From Salvia splendens (lineage: Eukaryota > Streptophyta > Magnoliopsida > Lamiales > Lamiaceae), in assembly GCF_004379255.2 (NCBI RefSeq), contig NC_056034.1:36562887-36626886 (forward strand): a DNA stretch of 64,000 bases, in the 5' to 3' direction. This document shows positions 1-10,569 of the stretch, piece after piece; the first letter of the stretch is position 1, and each line of letters begins with the position of its first letter. Under the pieces are notes generated by a model. That model was not told the DNA's origin. It was given only the letters and a program-made list of their open reading frames with translations, and made no database searches. A program made the position numbers and the translations under genes.

Positions 1-53
1 AGTCCATCTAAAAAGAATTGTCGATCTTTTCACACATTTTAGTGAGCAGATCA

Positions 54-190
54 CTAAAATTGACAATCTATATATTCCATCATGTAATGGTTCCACAGAA
101 CAAAGTTCCTGATTGTACTGACTGCAGTGAAAGCACACTGTTTCAGTTTTTTTCCAGCTACAATGGGTTCCAGTCTTTTCACACAATTCT
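54..190 (-). pseudogene. degraded CCT1-like C-terminal exon remnant
   Basis: Read on the minus strand, a short stretch resembles the CCT1 segment around 'VKR-LEP-VAG' (roughly residues 390-415 of the subunit), followed by loss of similarity. It lies downstream, in the right order and orientation, of the better preserved CCT1 exons at 707-1651, so it is probably the same broken gene. The match is short and degraded. It could be chance, and no clean exon borders are seen. Confidence 0.28.
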
Positions 191-706
191 GATTTAGCAG
201 ATAACAGAAAACTAAAAAAAGAATTACATATATCATCAAATAAAAACTTCTCAATTGTATTTGAAAACAAAGTTTTCAATTTTTTGAAAATAGTTTGGAA
301 GATGCAGCAGGAACCAATTACTTGAGTGAATGCTTTCCATAAGAAAGAAACAGTCAAGACCTAGGGACAATAAGCCATGACAAGTATTCCATACTTGAGT
401 ACACACATACGATTAGAAGCACTGCAACATTACTGTCTTTGGGAAAAAGGAGAGAAATATGCATGAAACTACTTTGATTGAACTAAACTATTCTCTAGAT
501 GCCCACATGACCACAACTTGATTGGTTTAACTTTCTCTAGTCCTTTAACACACTCCAAATTCTGAAAAATTTCCAGGCAAAAATCCTAGCATGGCAATAC
601 TTATTTTACATCTAGACTTAAAGTTCATAGCCATCTTCAAGTCCTATTCATGCAAGTAGGAAGGCATGAGCCACATGAGATGAGATGAGAAGAGAAAAGA
701 ATGTAC

Positions 707-1651
707 CACAGTAGCACCAGTTGCCTTAGCGACATGACGCAAGTCCTCCTAGCGAACACGTCTGACAGCTATGGCACCAGCCTCCACGAAGTACTGAAAT
801 AACAGAGGAAAAATCAGTAATGCTTACAGAATCAATATAACATAAAATCGCTAACATACATTTATACAATACATACACACTACCCGTAGCCTATGTTGCA
901 GATTGGGGAGGAAGCATGAGTAATAAGGAGCACATACCATTGAAAGAAAGAATAATTAAGGTACTGATTAGTAATTCCATCACTTTAGTTGGTCTAAGAA
1001 AATCCAAATCAGATTTCAGGAAAAAGCTTGCCTTAAGTGCCATGTCATCGATTCCTCTGGTAGTCAAAACAACATTTGCTCCTGCCTTAAGAAGCTTCTC
1101 AATACGTTCTTTTGTCATGTCAGCTTCTCTGCAAGACAAAAGTTGCAGTTATCAATTCTGATACATGGAAAAGCACAACAAGAATGCTACATGGATGATT
1201 ATTCATCAAACTGAGATGCTATCTCTCAATTAATCATTACAACTTTTTAAGTAATAACAGGAGCAAGCTTGTTCAATTTCGAAGAGCTCTAAGAAGCCAC
1301 TATTCAAGCTGCATTGCTGATTTTTGCTTCACTTATTGGTGTCAACATGCTCATTAATAGGCAATTAACTCTATAATACATGGTCGACTAATATGATTTT
1401 TCTGAGAGATGATAGGTGAAAAAAAGTACTCACCTCTGACGAATCTTATCCAACTCCCGGGGGTCAGTGACTAAAACTTGGACTCCCATTTGCATTTTTG
1501 TCTTCTGAAGATTAAGATCAAGGCAAGCAATTTTGGCAGGGGCAACCCTCAGGGGCATCCCCTGTGCAGCACGCCGTGTGTTGAGAACATATCCTTTTAG
1601 TAGATAGCTATCTCTGGCACTTTTCCCATGAGCTTTAAGAATATTGATTCC
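707..1651 (-). pseudogene. CCT1 (TCP-1 alpha chaperonin subunit) middle-region pseudogene
   Basis: Three exons of the cytosolic chaperonin CCT alpha subunit are recognisable on the minus strand. They lie at about 1651-1434 (GINILKAHGKSARD through DPRELDKIRQR), 1128-1032 (EADMTKERIEKLLKAGANVV through DDMALK) and 793-707 (YFVEAGAIAVRRVR through KATGAT). Introns are kept, with AG acceptors and GT donors, except that the second exon ends at AAG|GC, a GC-type or mutated donor. An in-frame TAG at 749-751 replaces a Lys codon, so this is not a working reading frame. CCT folds actin, tubulin and other proteins in the cytosol as a two-ring complex. The retained introns mean a genomic duplicate rather than a retrocopy. 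The N-terminal part of the same gene lies at 3254-3826 on the opposite strand. Confidence 0.85.
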
Positions 1652-3253
1652 CTGATCAACATGGAGATCATTACAACTTCCATTTTCTAGATGAAAGGTG
1701 AAGGTTTCTAGCAAAATCTTCATTTCAACCTCGGATCTTAGTGAATAAAGTCTGCAAGGTGTCTATGCCCAATTTTTGGCTTGCTAAAGATAGTATTACA
1801 AAAATGAACACTTCCCAGAATAAACAATGTACGCATGATGTGCACATCCAAGAAAAAATCTCAGTGGGAACAGGTACTACGGATACGAGGATATGTAGCT
1901 AAAAAGGTGAACTAAGTGTTAATGATAGTGTACTATATGTTCCAGTAGATTACATTTAAAATGGGGATAAGGCCCACGGTTGGATTTGTTGGGGGAATGA
2001 CCCTTTTTTTTCAATCCAAACTTAACTTCGTATGTATTGTAATGTAATGCATACACCAAAGTAATTCTTCTAGGTTCGGGAAATGTTGTTATGAATATTC
2101 AAACTCTAAGGTTTTTGTGATTTGTTTCTAGAGTAGAAACCTTATAGTTGAGTATTCTGCCATATTCTATGGGACTGGGCTGAGTTTACGCTAAATCCAC
2201 GAATTTATGCTGATTTCCTACTAGAAGCTACAGATTATGTCTGTAATTTTGCCAACTGTATCCGCCTTTACTCTTTATAGTTATTCAAATCAATATTCCA
2301 CAGCAAACAAGGGAAGTTTTGATTTATGGAGAGACAGATTTCAGTTCTTGGTCTTGCAGGTTTCCATCACCTCGTCTGTCCAACAAACTGTCTCATGAGA
2401 CATGACCTATCTCTAACCATTCTACCTAGCTTCTGCAAATGGTTCCTATAAATATCATGTGAAGCTAAATGGAGTATATTTGTTGTGGGATGTCAACAAC
2501 TTATTTCTTTTATCAAATGTTTGGACTCTGTTTGAAAAGATTTTTTCTTTTAATTTGTTCCAATGGTGGTGTATGTTCCTTACCAAGTATGCCTATCCTT
2601 AGTGGCCGCTAAGTTGTGGTATGCATGCATGGTTGATGAGAAATGGTGCATGGAATTAATTACTGATTCGTGATTGCTGGACATTGGGAGTCTTCAAATG
2701 TTAAAGAGAATGTCTGTAACTATGTATGAAATAGCAAATTTCCGTTTATACAAAGCAAAGTAAGGTTACTGTTTGAATGTAGCTATAGCAACATATGTGG
2801 GCTAAAACTGTGGATACACCTTGCTGCAAAATGTCTTACTTGTTCAACATACTAAACCTTGGATGGAGTTTGAAGTATATTCAGTCTTCAGACCACCCGG
2901 AAAAAATAACTTGAACTTTCTATAGTATCCTTGTGATTTCATGGCACAGGAGATGTGTTTCTTTAAGATGTACTAATCGTACTTCCAACTTTTTTTCTTC
3001 TTTTTTCTAATGATTTTTTAGTGACCATGAAATGCGAAAACTTTAGACTATTGCTAGCTTATATGTCCATGTGTCTGCACTCTGCAGTGGGAATGCTGAG
3101 ATATACTAACTTTTGTTTCTCGGTAGTCTTTACTTGATTTTTCATTAATTTTATTTGCCTCTTAATATGGGGGTCATAATGATGGTTTTACTACAGACTT
3201 AGACTTCGGAATCTGATGTGTTTTTGTCTCCCCTCCTCTCTAGTTGGTTTCAG
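1652..3253. other. spacer between the two oppositely oriented CCT1 pieces
   Basis: AT-rich DNA with no coding region I can support. It lies between the two divergent CCT1 fragments and so must hold the rearrangement junction and probably old intron sequence of that gene. I see no transposon ends or target-site duplication that mark the breakpoint. Confidence 0.5.
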
Positions 3254-3826
3254 ATGCTTGTAGATGATATCGGTGATGTAACGATCACTAATGATGCTGC
3301 CACAATCCTAAAGATGGTTGAAGTTGAGCATCCTGCTGCCAAGGTGAATGCCAACCTTTTGTTTCTTTCATTGTATTTTCACTATTTTTATTTAATCAAT
3401 TGGTATTATATGTCTTGCCTAAATAAAATTGTAGGTGCTTGTTGAGTAGGCAGAATTACAAGACAGAGAAGTTGGGGATGGCACAACTTCTGTGGTCATC
3501 ATAGGATAGCTGCAGAATTGCTTAAGGTAGTATTGAAGATATTAGTACTTTTTTTGAGTTTTTTCCGCTGTCAATATTTTATTAATTATCTGACATTTAT
3601 TACCACAGAAAGCCAATGATTTAGTGAGGAATAAAATTCATCCAACATCAGTAATTAGTGGTTACAGGGTGTGCTTCTCACTTTAGCTTATCTTTCTTAT
3701 TTTTCCCCTGAATTTTCTTTTTATAAACTTATTCATCTGTGTTTTTTTTGTGTTCCTATGGATTATCTTTGTCAGCTGGCTATGAGGGAAGCATGCAAAT
3801 ATGTTGACGATAAATTGGCTATAAAG
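3254..3826 (+). pseudogene. CCT1 (TCP-1 alpha) N-terminal pseudogene
   Basis: Four exons of CCT1 on the plus strand: 3254-3343 ([14 protein letters not shown] through EVEHPAAK), 3435-3526 (VLVE, stop, then AELQDREVGDGTTSVVI), 3609-3668 (KANDLVRNKIHPTS through GYR) and 3776-3826 (LAMREACKYVDDKLAIK). Each is bordered by AG and GT splice sites. They include the CCT GDGTT ATP-binding motif. An in-frame TAG follows VLVE, and a 1-bp frame break lies near the end of the second exon, so the copy cannot encode CCT1. It covers roughly residues 55-130 of the family, which precede the region found on the minus strand at 707-1651. The gene has therefore been split and one part inverted. Confidence 0.87.
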
Positions 3827-4459
3827 GTATAAATCTTTTGTCATTCTATTTACTGTACTTGTTTTGTGCATGAATAACTATGAGAACGTTGTATCCTTCT
3901 GGAGTTCATCAGGATATGGTTCTGATGTTGGTGCACATTTCCTTAGAATCGTTTATCTAGGATCTATGTTTCCCCTCTTCAAAAAAGTGTCTGATTTAGC
4001 TATTATTTTTCACAACTAAAAATTATGGTATTGAGAGAAAGACTGCCAATAGCTTTTGTGCTTAGGTGAATTTTTATTCACACATATATATGCATATTTG
4101 CATCTATAATTTTCTGTTTACGATGTCCTGCTATTTCATGCAGTTGATGGAAATTGGGATGTAATCTATTCATGCAGTTGATGGAAATTGGAAAACCCTA
4201 GATCGGGTCGGATGAGGAGAGAGAGTTGGAAGAGCGAGAGTAGGCTGAGTTTCACCTGGAGAGCTAGACTTCAAGGTTCCAACTTCCAAACCTTGAGAAA
4301 CCTCAGTTGGTTTGAGAGGAAAAAATACGACGTCGTCCCAATCTTGGGCGGCTTGTTGGGTTACGGCCTTAGGGAATGGGTAACTTGGGCTGGGCCTTTA
4401 GGACGTTAAATTTTTAGAATTTATAGGAGTATTTTTATTTTTAGTATTTACTGAGTACT
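3827..4459. other. intergenic, no gene seen
   Basis: AT-rich, without a coding region I can support. A direct duplication of 'tcatgcagttgatggaaattgg' type sequence occurs near 4137-4190. It probably includes the decayed remainder of the CCT1 N-terminal fragment. Confidence 0.4.
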
Positions 4460-4663
4460 ACTTTCTTCATTCCATAATAGATGTCACACTTTCCTTTTAG
4501 TTTCTCTTATAAAAGATGTTACATTTCTATTTTTGAAAAAAATTTATCTCTCACATTAATATAAAAATGATATTTTCTCTCTCCATTTAACACACAAAAC
4601 AAAATCTCCTAAAATCCCGTGCCTTCCCACAAGTATGACATCTTTTATGGGACGGAGAGAGTA
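4460..4663. repeat. MITE, 'tactccctccgtccca' terminal type
   Basis: The left end (cattccataatagatgtcac) and right end (gacatcttttatgggacgga) are inverted copies, joined by AT-rich DNA. This is a Stowaway/Mariner-style non-autonomous element with TA-type flanks. Exact ends are approximate. Confidence 0.55.
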
Positions 4664-4729
4664 TAAATTTAGAATATTTTAATGAAGAAATTTTGTTATA
4701 TATGTCTATGATAGAGTATTAGTACTAAT

Positions 4730-5002
4730 AGGAATGTAATCAAGTGCAAACTCTAAATACTGTGCAAACTCCAAACTATGATCTTAACCGTTAAAAAATG
4801 TCAACAGATTACAAAATAATAGCAACAGAAAATATCAACACAGTGTCAACGGTTGACACCGTGTTGATATTGTGTTGACATTGTATTGAAATTGTGTTGA
4901 CATTGTATTGAAATTGTGTTAACATCAAAATCTTAAAATTTTACATTATGTTGAAAAGTTTGGAGTTTGTACAATACATGAGTTTACATTTTATCAAAAT
5001 AC
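4730..5002. repeat. MITE family A, copy 1 (internal TTGTGTTGACA repeats)
   Basis: Terminal inverted repeats of about 45 bp end in 'aaatgcaaactc'-type sequence. The interior holds repeated 'attgtgttgaca' units. It matches 33452-33735 closely along its whole length, which confirms it as a dispersed mobile repeat. No coding capacity. Confidence 0.7.
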
Positions 5003-5260
5003 CTAGTAATCATATTTATATCCTCTTGATTCTCATTGATCCATTGTCCTTGGATGTGGAACTAGGCATGGAATCTAGCCTGTAAATCCCTTGCTTTGCC
5101 GGCTATGATTCTCTCATCTTTTTCTTATGTAAAAGTTGGCACAAAACTTTTAGTAACAGTTTTATATGCGACCATTTCTTTTTTTATTTTTTGGTAAAGA
5201 TATGCGACCATTTCTTTGATAACACAATAAGAACAAATTATTTTAAGGGAAAAGATGCAC

Positions 5261-5537
5261 TCCCTCATTTCCTTTATAATTGAGTCATTTTTCCATTTAA
5301 AAAATTATCTCATAATTGAGTCATTTTCATATACACTATAGTAATTAACACTTTTTTCTTATTCTTACTTTAATATCTCTTACTTTATTCTTTCTACTAT
5401 TCTATTTACTCTACTTTTTTATCTTTCTTACTTTTTGAACTATCTAGAGTACTCAACACACTAAACAAGTAAATATTTATTTCTTAAACACTGTGCCGAA
5501 AAATTACGGCTCAACTATGACGGAATGGGGGGAGTAA
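5261..5537. repeat. MITE, 'actccctc...gggggagta' type
   Basis: Begins actccctcatttcctttata and ends gacggaatggggggagta. The 'attgagtca' motif is repeated inside, as is usual for this class. Non-coding. Confidence 0.55.
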
Positions 5538-5767
5538 ATCTATTGGAATTCGCTTCATTGTTGGACTTAATTTAGAAATCTTTCTAAATTCTTATTTGCT
5601 ATATATGGTCTATATACGATTGTATATCTCCCACTACAACTAGCATTTAATTTTTGGTGTGGCTTACATCATGCCACCCTATTAGCATTTTGATCCATCT
5701 ATATCTTCTGATTACGAGTGAGAAATTATCCATCTATATCTTCTAATTAGTGGCTGAGAAAGGCTAA

Positions 5768-6361
5768 GAGCCTCCACAATTGGGCACCCTATAGCCCGCC
5801 TTATCCTCCGCCGCATCAGCATTTTATCCTCCATCACATTCACCTGCAGTGAGACGCTCTATAGCCCGCCCTATAATTTTAACTCCTATTTTGTATTTGT
5901 TTTTATTTTTTATGTTGGCAAATATATCAATTAGCATAAATAAATATAAAAATACCACAAATTAAAGGCAAATTCTATTGTCAGTATTTATTTTTTATTT
6001 ATTATTTTTATGCTTGCAAATATGGAAAATCGTCGGAATTCATTATTGAATTTAGAGAGAAATTGAGATGGGGAAGAGAGTGGAGTGAAAGGTGTAAAAT
6101 GAAGTAAAAAAATTTGGTGATATATAGAAGAAAATACAAAAAAAAAATAAAAAAAAATGTGTGCATCGTCCGGACCTATCCTCCTTACCCCCCCGCAATG
6201 GGGCGGAGGATAGGCCGGAGGATGCTAAAAATGGTTCATCGTCCGAAGCGGATGCATAGGGCGCGGAGGAAGGAGATTGCATAGGACGCGGAGCTACAGT
6301 GAAGGACGATGGGGCGGACGATGCATCGGGCGGGCTATCGTCCGCCCCACTGTGAATGCTC
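5768..6361. mobile_element. PIF/Harbinger-type non-autonomous element (594 bp)
   Basis: The ends gagcctccacaattgggc and gccccactgtgaatgctc are inverted relative to each other and flanked by a 3-bp TAA duplication (5765-5767 and 6362-6364). The terminal regions are GC-rich with repeated 'cggaggat' and 'ggcgga' motifs around an AT-rich core. The end sequence and TSD class match the elements at 22292, 34355 and 37749. No transposase is present. Confidence 0.75.
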
Positions 6362-6732
6362 TAATAGCTAATGCAACAACAGAGTTTTAAGCTTTTTTCT
6401 CACACGCAGTGTCTCTAGTGTCATCCTGTTATCTTGTCTGAGGATAGGCATTGTCTTTTCTAATGATCATTCCTTCATGTTTTAATTGTTGAATCCATTC
6501 ACTTTGTCCAGGCCCCAAGTCTTGCAACTTGCAACTTTCTTACTAGAGTCAATTGTTGACTGATTAAAGACAGACTAAAGGCTTAATTTGGTCCTTAACA
6601 TATTACGATTTATTGATTTTGGTCAAAAACATTATTTTTTGAATTATTCGGTCCCTCACAAATAAAAACGAGTCACATTTGGTCCGAATTTGACGGAACC
6701 GTTAAAAGTTAACGGTCAAAGAATCTTAATTT

Positions 6733-6895
6733 GATTTTGACTGCATCTCCGTCGTCTGGCTCGCCGGCACCGAGCTCCTCCGCACCAGCACCCCCGAGCC
6801 CACCCCTCACTGAATCTCCTGGACCTTCCGCAAAAACATCACCAGCTACTCCTCCCTCCTCACCTTCACAACAATCAATTCCAGATCATTCTATA
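6733..6895 (+). pseudogene. captured fragment of a peptide-N-glycanase A-like gene
   Basis: On the plus strand the translation reads as a run containing VWLAGTELLRTSTPEPT, then (after a TGA at 6811-6813) ISWTFRKNITSYSSLL. This resembles the conserved 'VWLsGaEiLRTSTaEPT..GI.W...KDiT.YssLl' region of plant peptide-N4-(N-acetyl-beta-glucosaminyl) asparagine amidase A, which releases N-glycans from glycoproteins. Only about 50 codons are present and they are interrupted, so it is a fragment carried inside the Pack-MULE. The first part of it lies within the terminal inverted repeat. The family assignment is from memory of its motif, not from a search. Confidence 0.6.
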
Positions 6896-7016
6896 GTTAT
6901 TGCATAACACAAATTAACCAACAATTCATAATTAAAATGGTGAAGTCAACAAATTTTCAATAAACCCTAATTGGTGATTGATGAATAGAAAGTATTTGGG
7001 GGAAATGATTGTTTAC

Positions 7017-7605
7017 CAGCGTATTCACAGATAAATCTTCCGGCAGAGATCAGCTCCACCGCATAGAGGCCCCAGGCCTTTTTCTCGTGTTTTACAATCT
7101 TCAACCTCAAATTCACCCCGCACTGAGTCGCCCTGTTTCCGCACAGAGAGTCACACTTGCAACTCGGTCCGCATTCTAGATTCAAGCAGGGGCAAAAATC
7201 ATCGCCGCCATAGCCTTTTGTGCAGTCGCAACCGGTGGCGCCGTCGACGCGGAATAGAAAAAGAGAGGGGGGATCGGGTGGGGCATCGTGGTCGGAGCCC
7301 CATGGCTGGCGGAAGTGGGTGGTAGTGCGGAGGGTCTGAGATGGAGTGTAGAGAAAGTAGGAGTAGGTGTGGGGGTCGCCGGGGATGGGGTTGTGGAAAG
7401 GGATGGGAAGCTTCTCAAGACCTCTGGAAGCGTCGGAGGTTCTGCGGGAAGTTACGTTGGTGGAGAGGTGGTGCAAGGTTTTGCAGGTTGAGGAGATGGA
7501 GACTAGCTCGGTGGGATTGAGGTAGGGAATGACGATGGGGGCGCATTGGAAGAATGGTTCGCCGGTTCGATGGTAGTTGATTTTCCGGCAATGTGGTTCC
7601 TCCAT
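7017..7605 (-). pseudogene. captured first exon of a SUVR3-like histone methyltransferase
   Basis: An open frame of 196 codons starts at an ATG at 7605. Residues about 20-70 resemble the N-terminal part of plant SUVR3 (CKTL..., then IPFHNP). A Cys-rich pre-SET-like region follows (CDC, CPC, ECGPSCKCDSLCGNR, residues 126-157), then the start of a SET domain (LKIVKHEKKAWGLYA..GRFICEYAG, residues 168-197). Coding similarity stops at a GT donor (7016-7015), and intron-like sequence follows. The SET core (the NHSC and YDY-type motifs) is absent, so it cannot be an active lysine methyltransferase. It lies inside the Pack-MULE and was captured from genomic DNA, since the donor site and intron start came with it. 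A transcript could still give a short protein or antisense RNA against the parent gene, but that is speculative. Confidence 0.85.
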
Positions 7606-7875
7606 TGTAGAATTGGGCAGAGGTCCAACCGTCCGAATTCGAAGAATTGGGAGGAGGCCTAGAATTCGGTGCCGGCGAGCCAGACGGTGGAGATGCGGTC
7701 AAAATCGAATTAAGATTCGTTGATCGTTAACTTTTAACGGTTCCGTCAAATTCGGACCAAATGTGACCCGTTTTTATTTGTGAGGGACCGAATAATTCAA
7801 AAGATAATATTTTAGACCAAAATCAATAAATTGCAATATATTAAGGACCAAATTGAACCTTTAGTCTTAAAGACA

Positions 7876-8995
7876 TTGTCACTTGTATGCCCTTTTTGCC
7901 TGCTGTCCACTAGTTTGGAAGGTGAGAATTGAGAATTAAGTCCCATCAATATCATCAAATGTTTTATTATGTTGATCTCCCTATTATTTTGTTAGCCATG
8001 GCTTGGCCACATTGATGCTTTAATGATAACAAGATTACATATAAAGGAGATCAACACAGAGAGAGACTTGTCAAAAATCTTAACGTTTAGAAATTAAATG
8101 ATTGCAAAAGCAATCAAGTTGAGAGCCATTTCGGGGGTGAGTATATACAACTTTTTTTTGTGACAAACCATCAATTTTCTAACAATTTTAGGTTTTTTGT
8201 TCGTATTCGATTAATGGAACTAGGTTGATATAAAAGTGAAACATGTGAATGAAGATTTGTAAGTGCTGCTTAAAATCTATGGCTTCATGCACTTTCACGA
8301 AATTATATAATCACGTATAAAATATAATTAAGAATAGATGCAATGCTGATTTATATTCATAGAATCAAATTCATCGGAAGTTCGTCAGCCATTCTTTACA
8401 ATTTAAGAATACTTAGCTATCGCAGACTTTTCCAGTAATTAATGCAGAATATATTTATGAGAATAAAATCTGATTCTCTGTGTATAAAGTTGGTTAAATT
8501 ATTCATACTTATCATTGTTAGATCTTCGTGGGATTAGTATATCATTAGTACAGTACAGATTTATTATATTGTCCCTCGTTTCTGAAAACAACAATAATAA
8601 AGCATGAAAGCTAAAGTAAGGTAAAACATAACTTGATATGGAAGATGGTGAGAGCTGAATTCACTCTTTCATTAGTTGAATCTACAATGCTCAAAGTGTG
8701 GTTACATATGTGTAGCATATGAAACATCTAGAATTCTATCATAATCCATCCAGCACAAGTTAAAGCAAGATTACAAATTTAATCATAACAAACTCTGCTA
8801 ATCATAACACTAATCTACTTCCTTCTTTAATTCCTTTAGCACCACGTCTCTCCAAGTACATTCATGGTCATGCATCTTAGCTGTGAGCATGGGTATAGTC
8901 ACGAGCTGAGCTCGTGAGGTGTTGGCTCGTGCGATGACAGCTTGTTGGGAGCTGTCATTTGCTTTTCCTCGTGTACGACTTCCATGCGATAAGGC
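7876..8995. other. intergenic, no gene seen
   Basis: AT-rich sequence with no supported gene. The stretch from about 8640 looks like the edge of a retroelement-like repeat because of its higher GC and the tandem motif that follows, but no TG...CA ends or TSD could be placed. Confidence 0.4.
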
Positions 8996-9125
8996 TTGAT
9001 TGATCAAGCCATCTCCTTCAACACGCTTGATCAAGTCATCGCGCTTGATCACCGATGACTTGATCAAGTCATCGCACTTGATCAAGACATCGCACTTGAT
9101 CAAGTCATCGGGTTGGTTGATCAAT
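8996..9125. repeat. degenerate tandem repeat of 'cttgatcaagtcatcg'
   Basis: About six imperfect 16-21 bp units with the palindromic core TTGATCAA follow one another. Both strands therefore read as repeated 'DDLIK'-like peptides, which are a by-product of the repeat and not a gene. Related TTGATCA motifs occur in the solo LTR at 11132-12363. Confidence 0.75.
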
Positions 9126-9438
9126 CCATTCGTCACTCCTCTAACAGTTTTGACGACAAAATCTTTTTTTCGTGCATATATGCCTTTTGTCCACGAAATG
9201 TTTAGAACTACTTATTTATTATGGTAATGGCGTTTTATTTTCCCTTACCAAAATGATGATGTTGATAGATCATTATGCCAAATTATTACTATTACAATTA
9301 GTGTACTTCTATTATTTTTTACCGTACTTCACATACCTTATTAATAAATAAACTTAGACATAAATTAAATTTACGATGATTAATTTTTGTCAAAATCGAA
9401 AATCGGCCAAAGCCTTTGCAATAGACAATTGGCTTGCA

Positions 9439-9518
9439 ATCCCATAAAATCTAAAAAGAAATAGAAAGTTAGCAACGGATCCCATAAAATCTAAAAAGAA
9501 ATAGAAAGTTAGCAACGG
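9439..9518. repeat. exact 40-bp tandem duplication
   Basis: The unit starting atcccataaaatctaaaaag occurs twice in a row (9439-9478 and 9479-9518). It spans the left junction of the adjacent SINE, including its first 11 bases, so it formed after the SINE inserted. Confidence 0.95.
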
Positions 9519-9746
9519 AGGGGCAGATCTTGCTGCAATGAGCCTGAGTTCGAATCTCACTACTGTTGTGTAGTTGCTTCCATCTCTCAAGCACAAGTGT
9601 GAGGCCTTGGGTGATGGGCTTCTGGCAGCCAGTGGGTTAAGGCCTCCCCCTTAACGGGCTACTGTGTACCCTGATTGAACCCCCTCACATGATGTCGGGT
9701 CGGAGTGTGGGGGCCGCTAAGGCGACGGAATCGCCTTTTTTGCTGC
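9508..9746 (+). mobile_element. tRNA-derived SINE
   Basis: Pol III-type boxes are visible: an A-box-like 'gttagcaacggagg' at the start and a B-box-like 'gagttcgaatctc' about 30 bp further on. The body ends in a T-run and 'gctgc'. It is flanked by a 12-bp direct repeat, aagaaatagaaa, at 9496-9507 and 9747-9758. The body with 'gggttaaggcctcccc' is non-coding, as expected for a SINE. Confidence 0.7.
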
Positions 9747-9937
9747 AAGAAATAGAAATGTTTATTTTACGTGGTGGTCCCAATAATTGCAGTTAAGCTT
9801 GTGTCTATTTAATCGTAGCTGAATTGAGTCCACATTGAAAATGGATAAAGAGGAAAATAAGAGAGAGAAATGTAAAGAAGGTTCTTATTTACGTTATTCT
9901 TTTTTAGTTATATTTTTTCTCTATTTTAATTATTTAT

Positions 9938-10191
9938 TTCTCTCTCCGTTTCATAGTAATAGAGTTATTTTGCATTTTGATACGTTCAATAGTAATAGAG
10001 TCATTTCTCTTTTTTGTAAAAGTCAATACATTTTTCCACACCTACTTTTCTCTCCTACTTTTTTCTCTTTTCATCTCCCTATATTTTTCATTTTCCACTT
10101 TATTCTCTCTTTACTTAACTCACCTAACACAATTTTTCTTAATCTCCGTACCGAAAAGAAATGTCTCCATTACTATGGAACGGAGAGAGTA
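9938..10191. repeat. MITE, 'ctccgtttcatagtaatagagtc' family
   Basis: The left end ctctctccgtttcatagtaa and right end ttactatggaacggagagag are inverted copies. The same element, in better condition, lies at 46045-46300. Non-coding. Confidence 0.75.
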
Positions 10192-10569
10192 TCAATTTTT
10201 TCAAAATGAGTGCAAAAAATGAAATGACTCTACTACTGTGGAATGGATGGAGGATTCATCAAACTAGAGTGAGACAAATTTACGTTTTTTTATTTCCACC
10301 AATTTTAGGAGAGAAGTTATACTTACGAATTTGATATATTGAGTTTAGTGATGTCAGATTGTTCCCCGAGATCACTTGGAAAATTCTGTAAATTAACTTT
10401 ATTTTTATCTTTCACTTGTCCAACTCTTAAAGTTGAAGAATTAGGGGTTCACTGACTAACATAATTGAAACCTCGATAGCAGTAGAAATTTTATTTAAAT
10501 TTAAACATCATATAACTAAAAAGTTATGTGTGAGTGAACCTCTATTTCTTCAACTTTAAGAGTTGGCAA

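Larger units (their letters stand above)
6573..7866. mobile_element. Pack-MULE with two captured gene fragments
   Basis: Long terminal inverted repeats of nearly 200 bp (6573 to about 6770, and about 7670-7866) begin gactaaaggcttaatttggt. They are flanked by a perfect 9-bp duplication, ttaaagaca, at 6564-6572 and 7867-7875. Long inverted repeats with a 9-bp TSD are the hallmark of Mutator-like elements. The interior has no MURA transposase. It carries a piece of a SUVR3-like SET gene on the minus strand and a PNGase A-like piece on the plus strand, the pattern called Pack-MULE. The inner part of both inverted repeats (about 6733-6770 and 7670-7712) is itself PNGase A-like coding sequence. Confidence 0.9.

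Noticed and set aside
6052..6282. 76-codon minus-strand frame in the Harbinger MITE at 5768
   Set aside because: Low-complexity text arising from GC-rich terminal repeats and a poly-A stretch; no ORF1 or transposase motif.
8996..9125. CRISPR-like spaced repeats
   Set aside because: Units are contiguous and degenerate, without unique spacers, and the host is a plant nuclear genome.
8810..9136. 108-codon minus-strand frame with 'DDLIK' repeats
   Set aside because: The repeats are translations of a DNA tandem repeat and the frame opens with GTG; no family is recognisable in the remainder.
9835..10222. Hydrophobic plus-strand open frames
   Set aside because: They lie across a T-rich MITE whose other copy (46045-46300) does not keep the frame.
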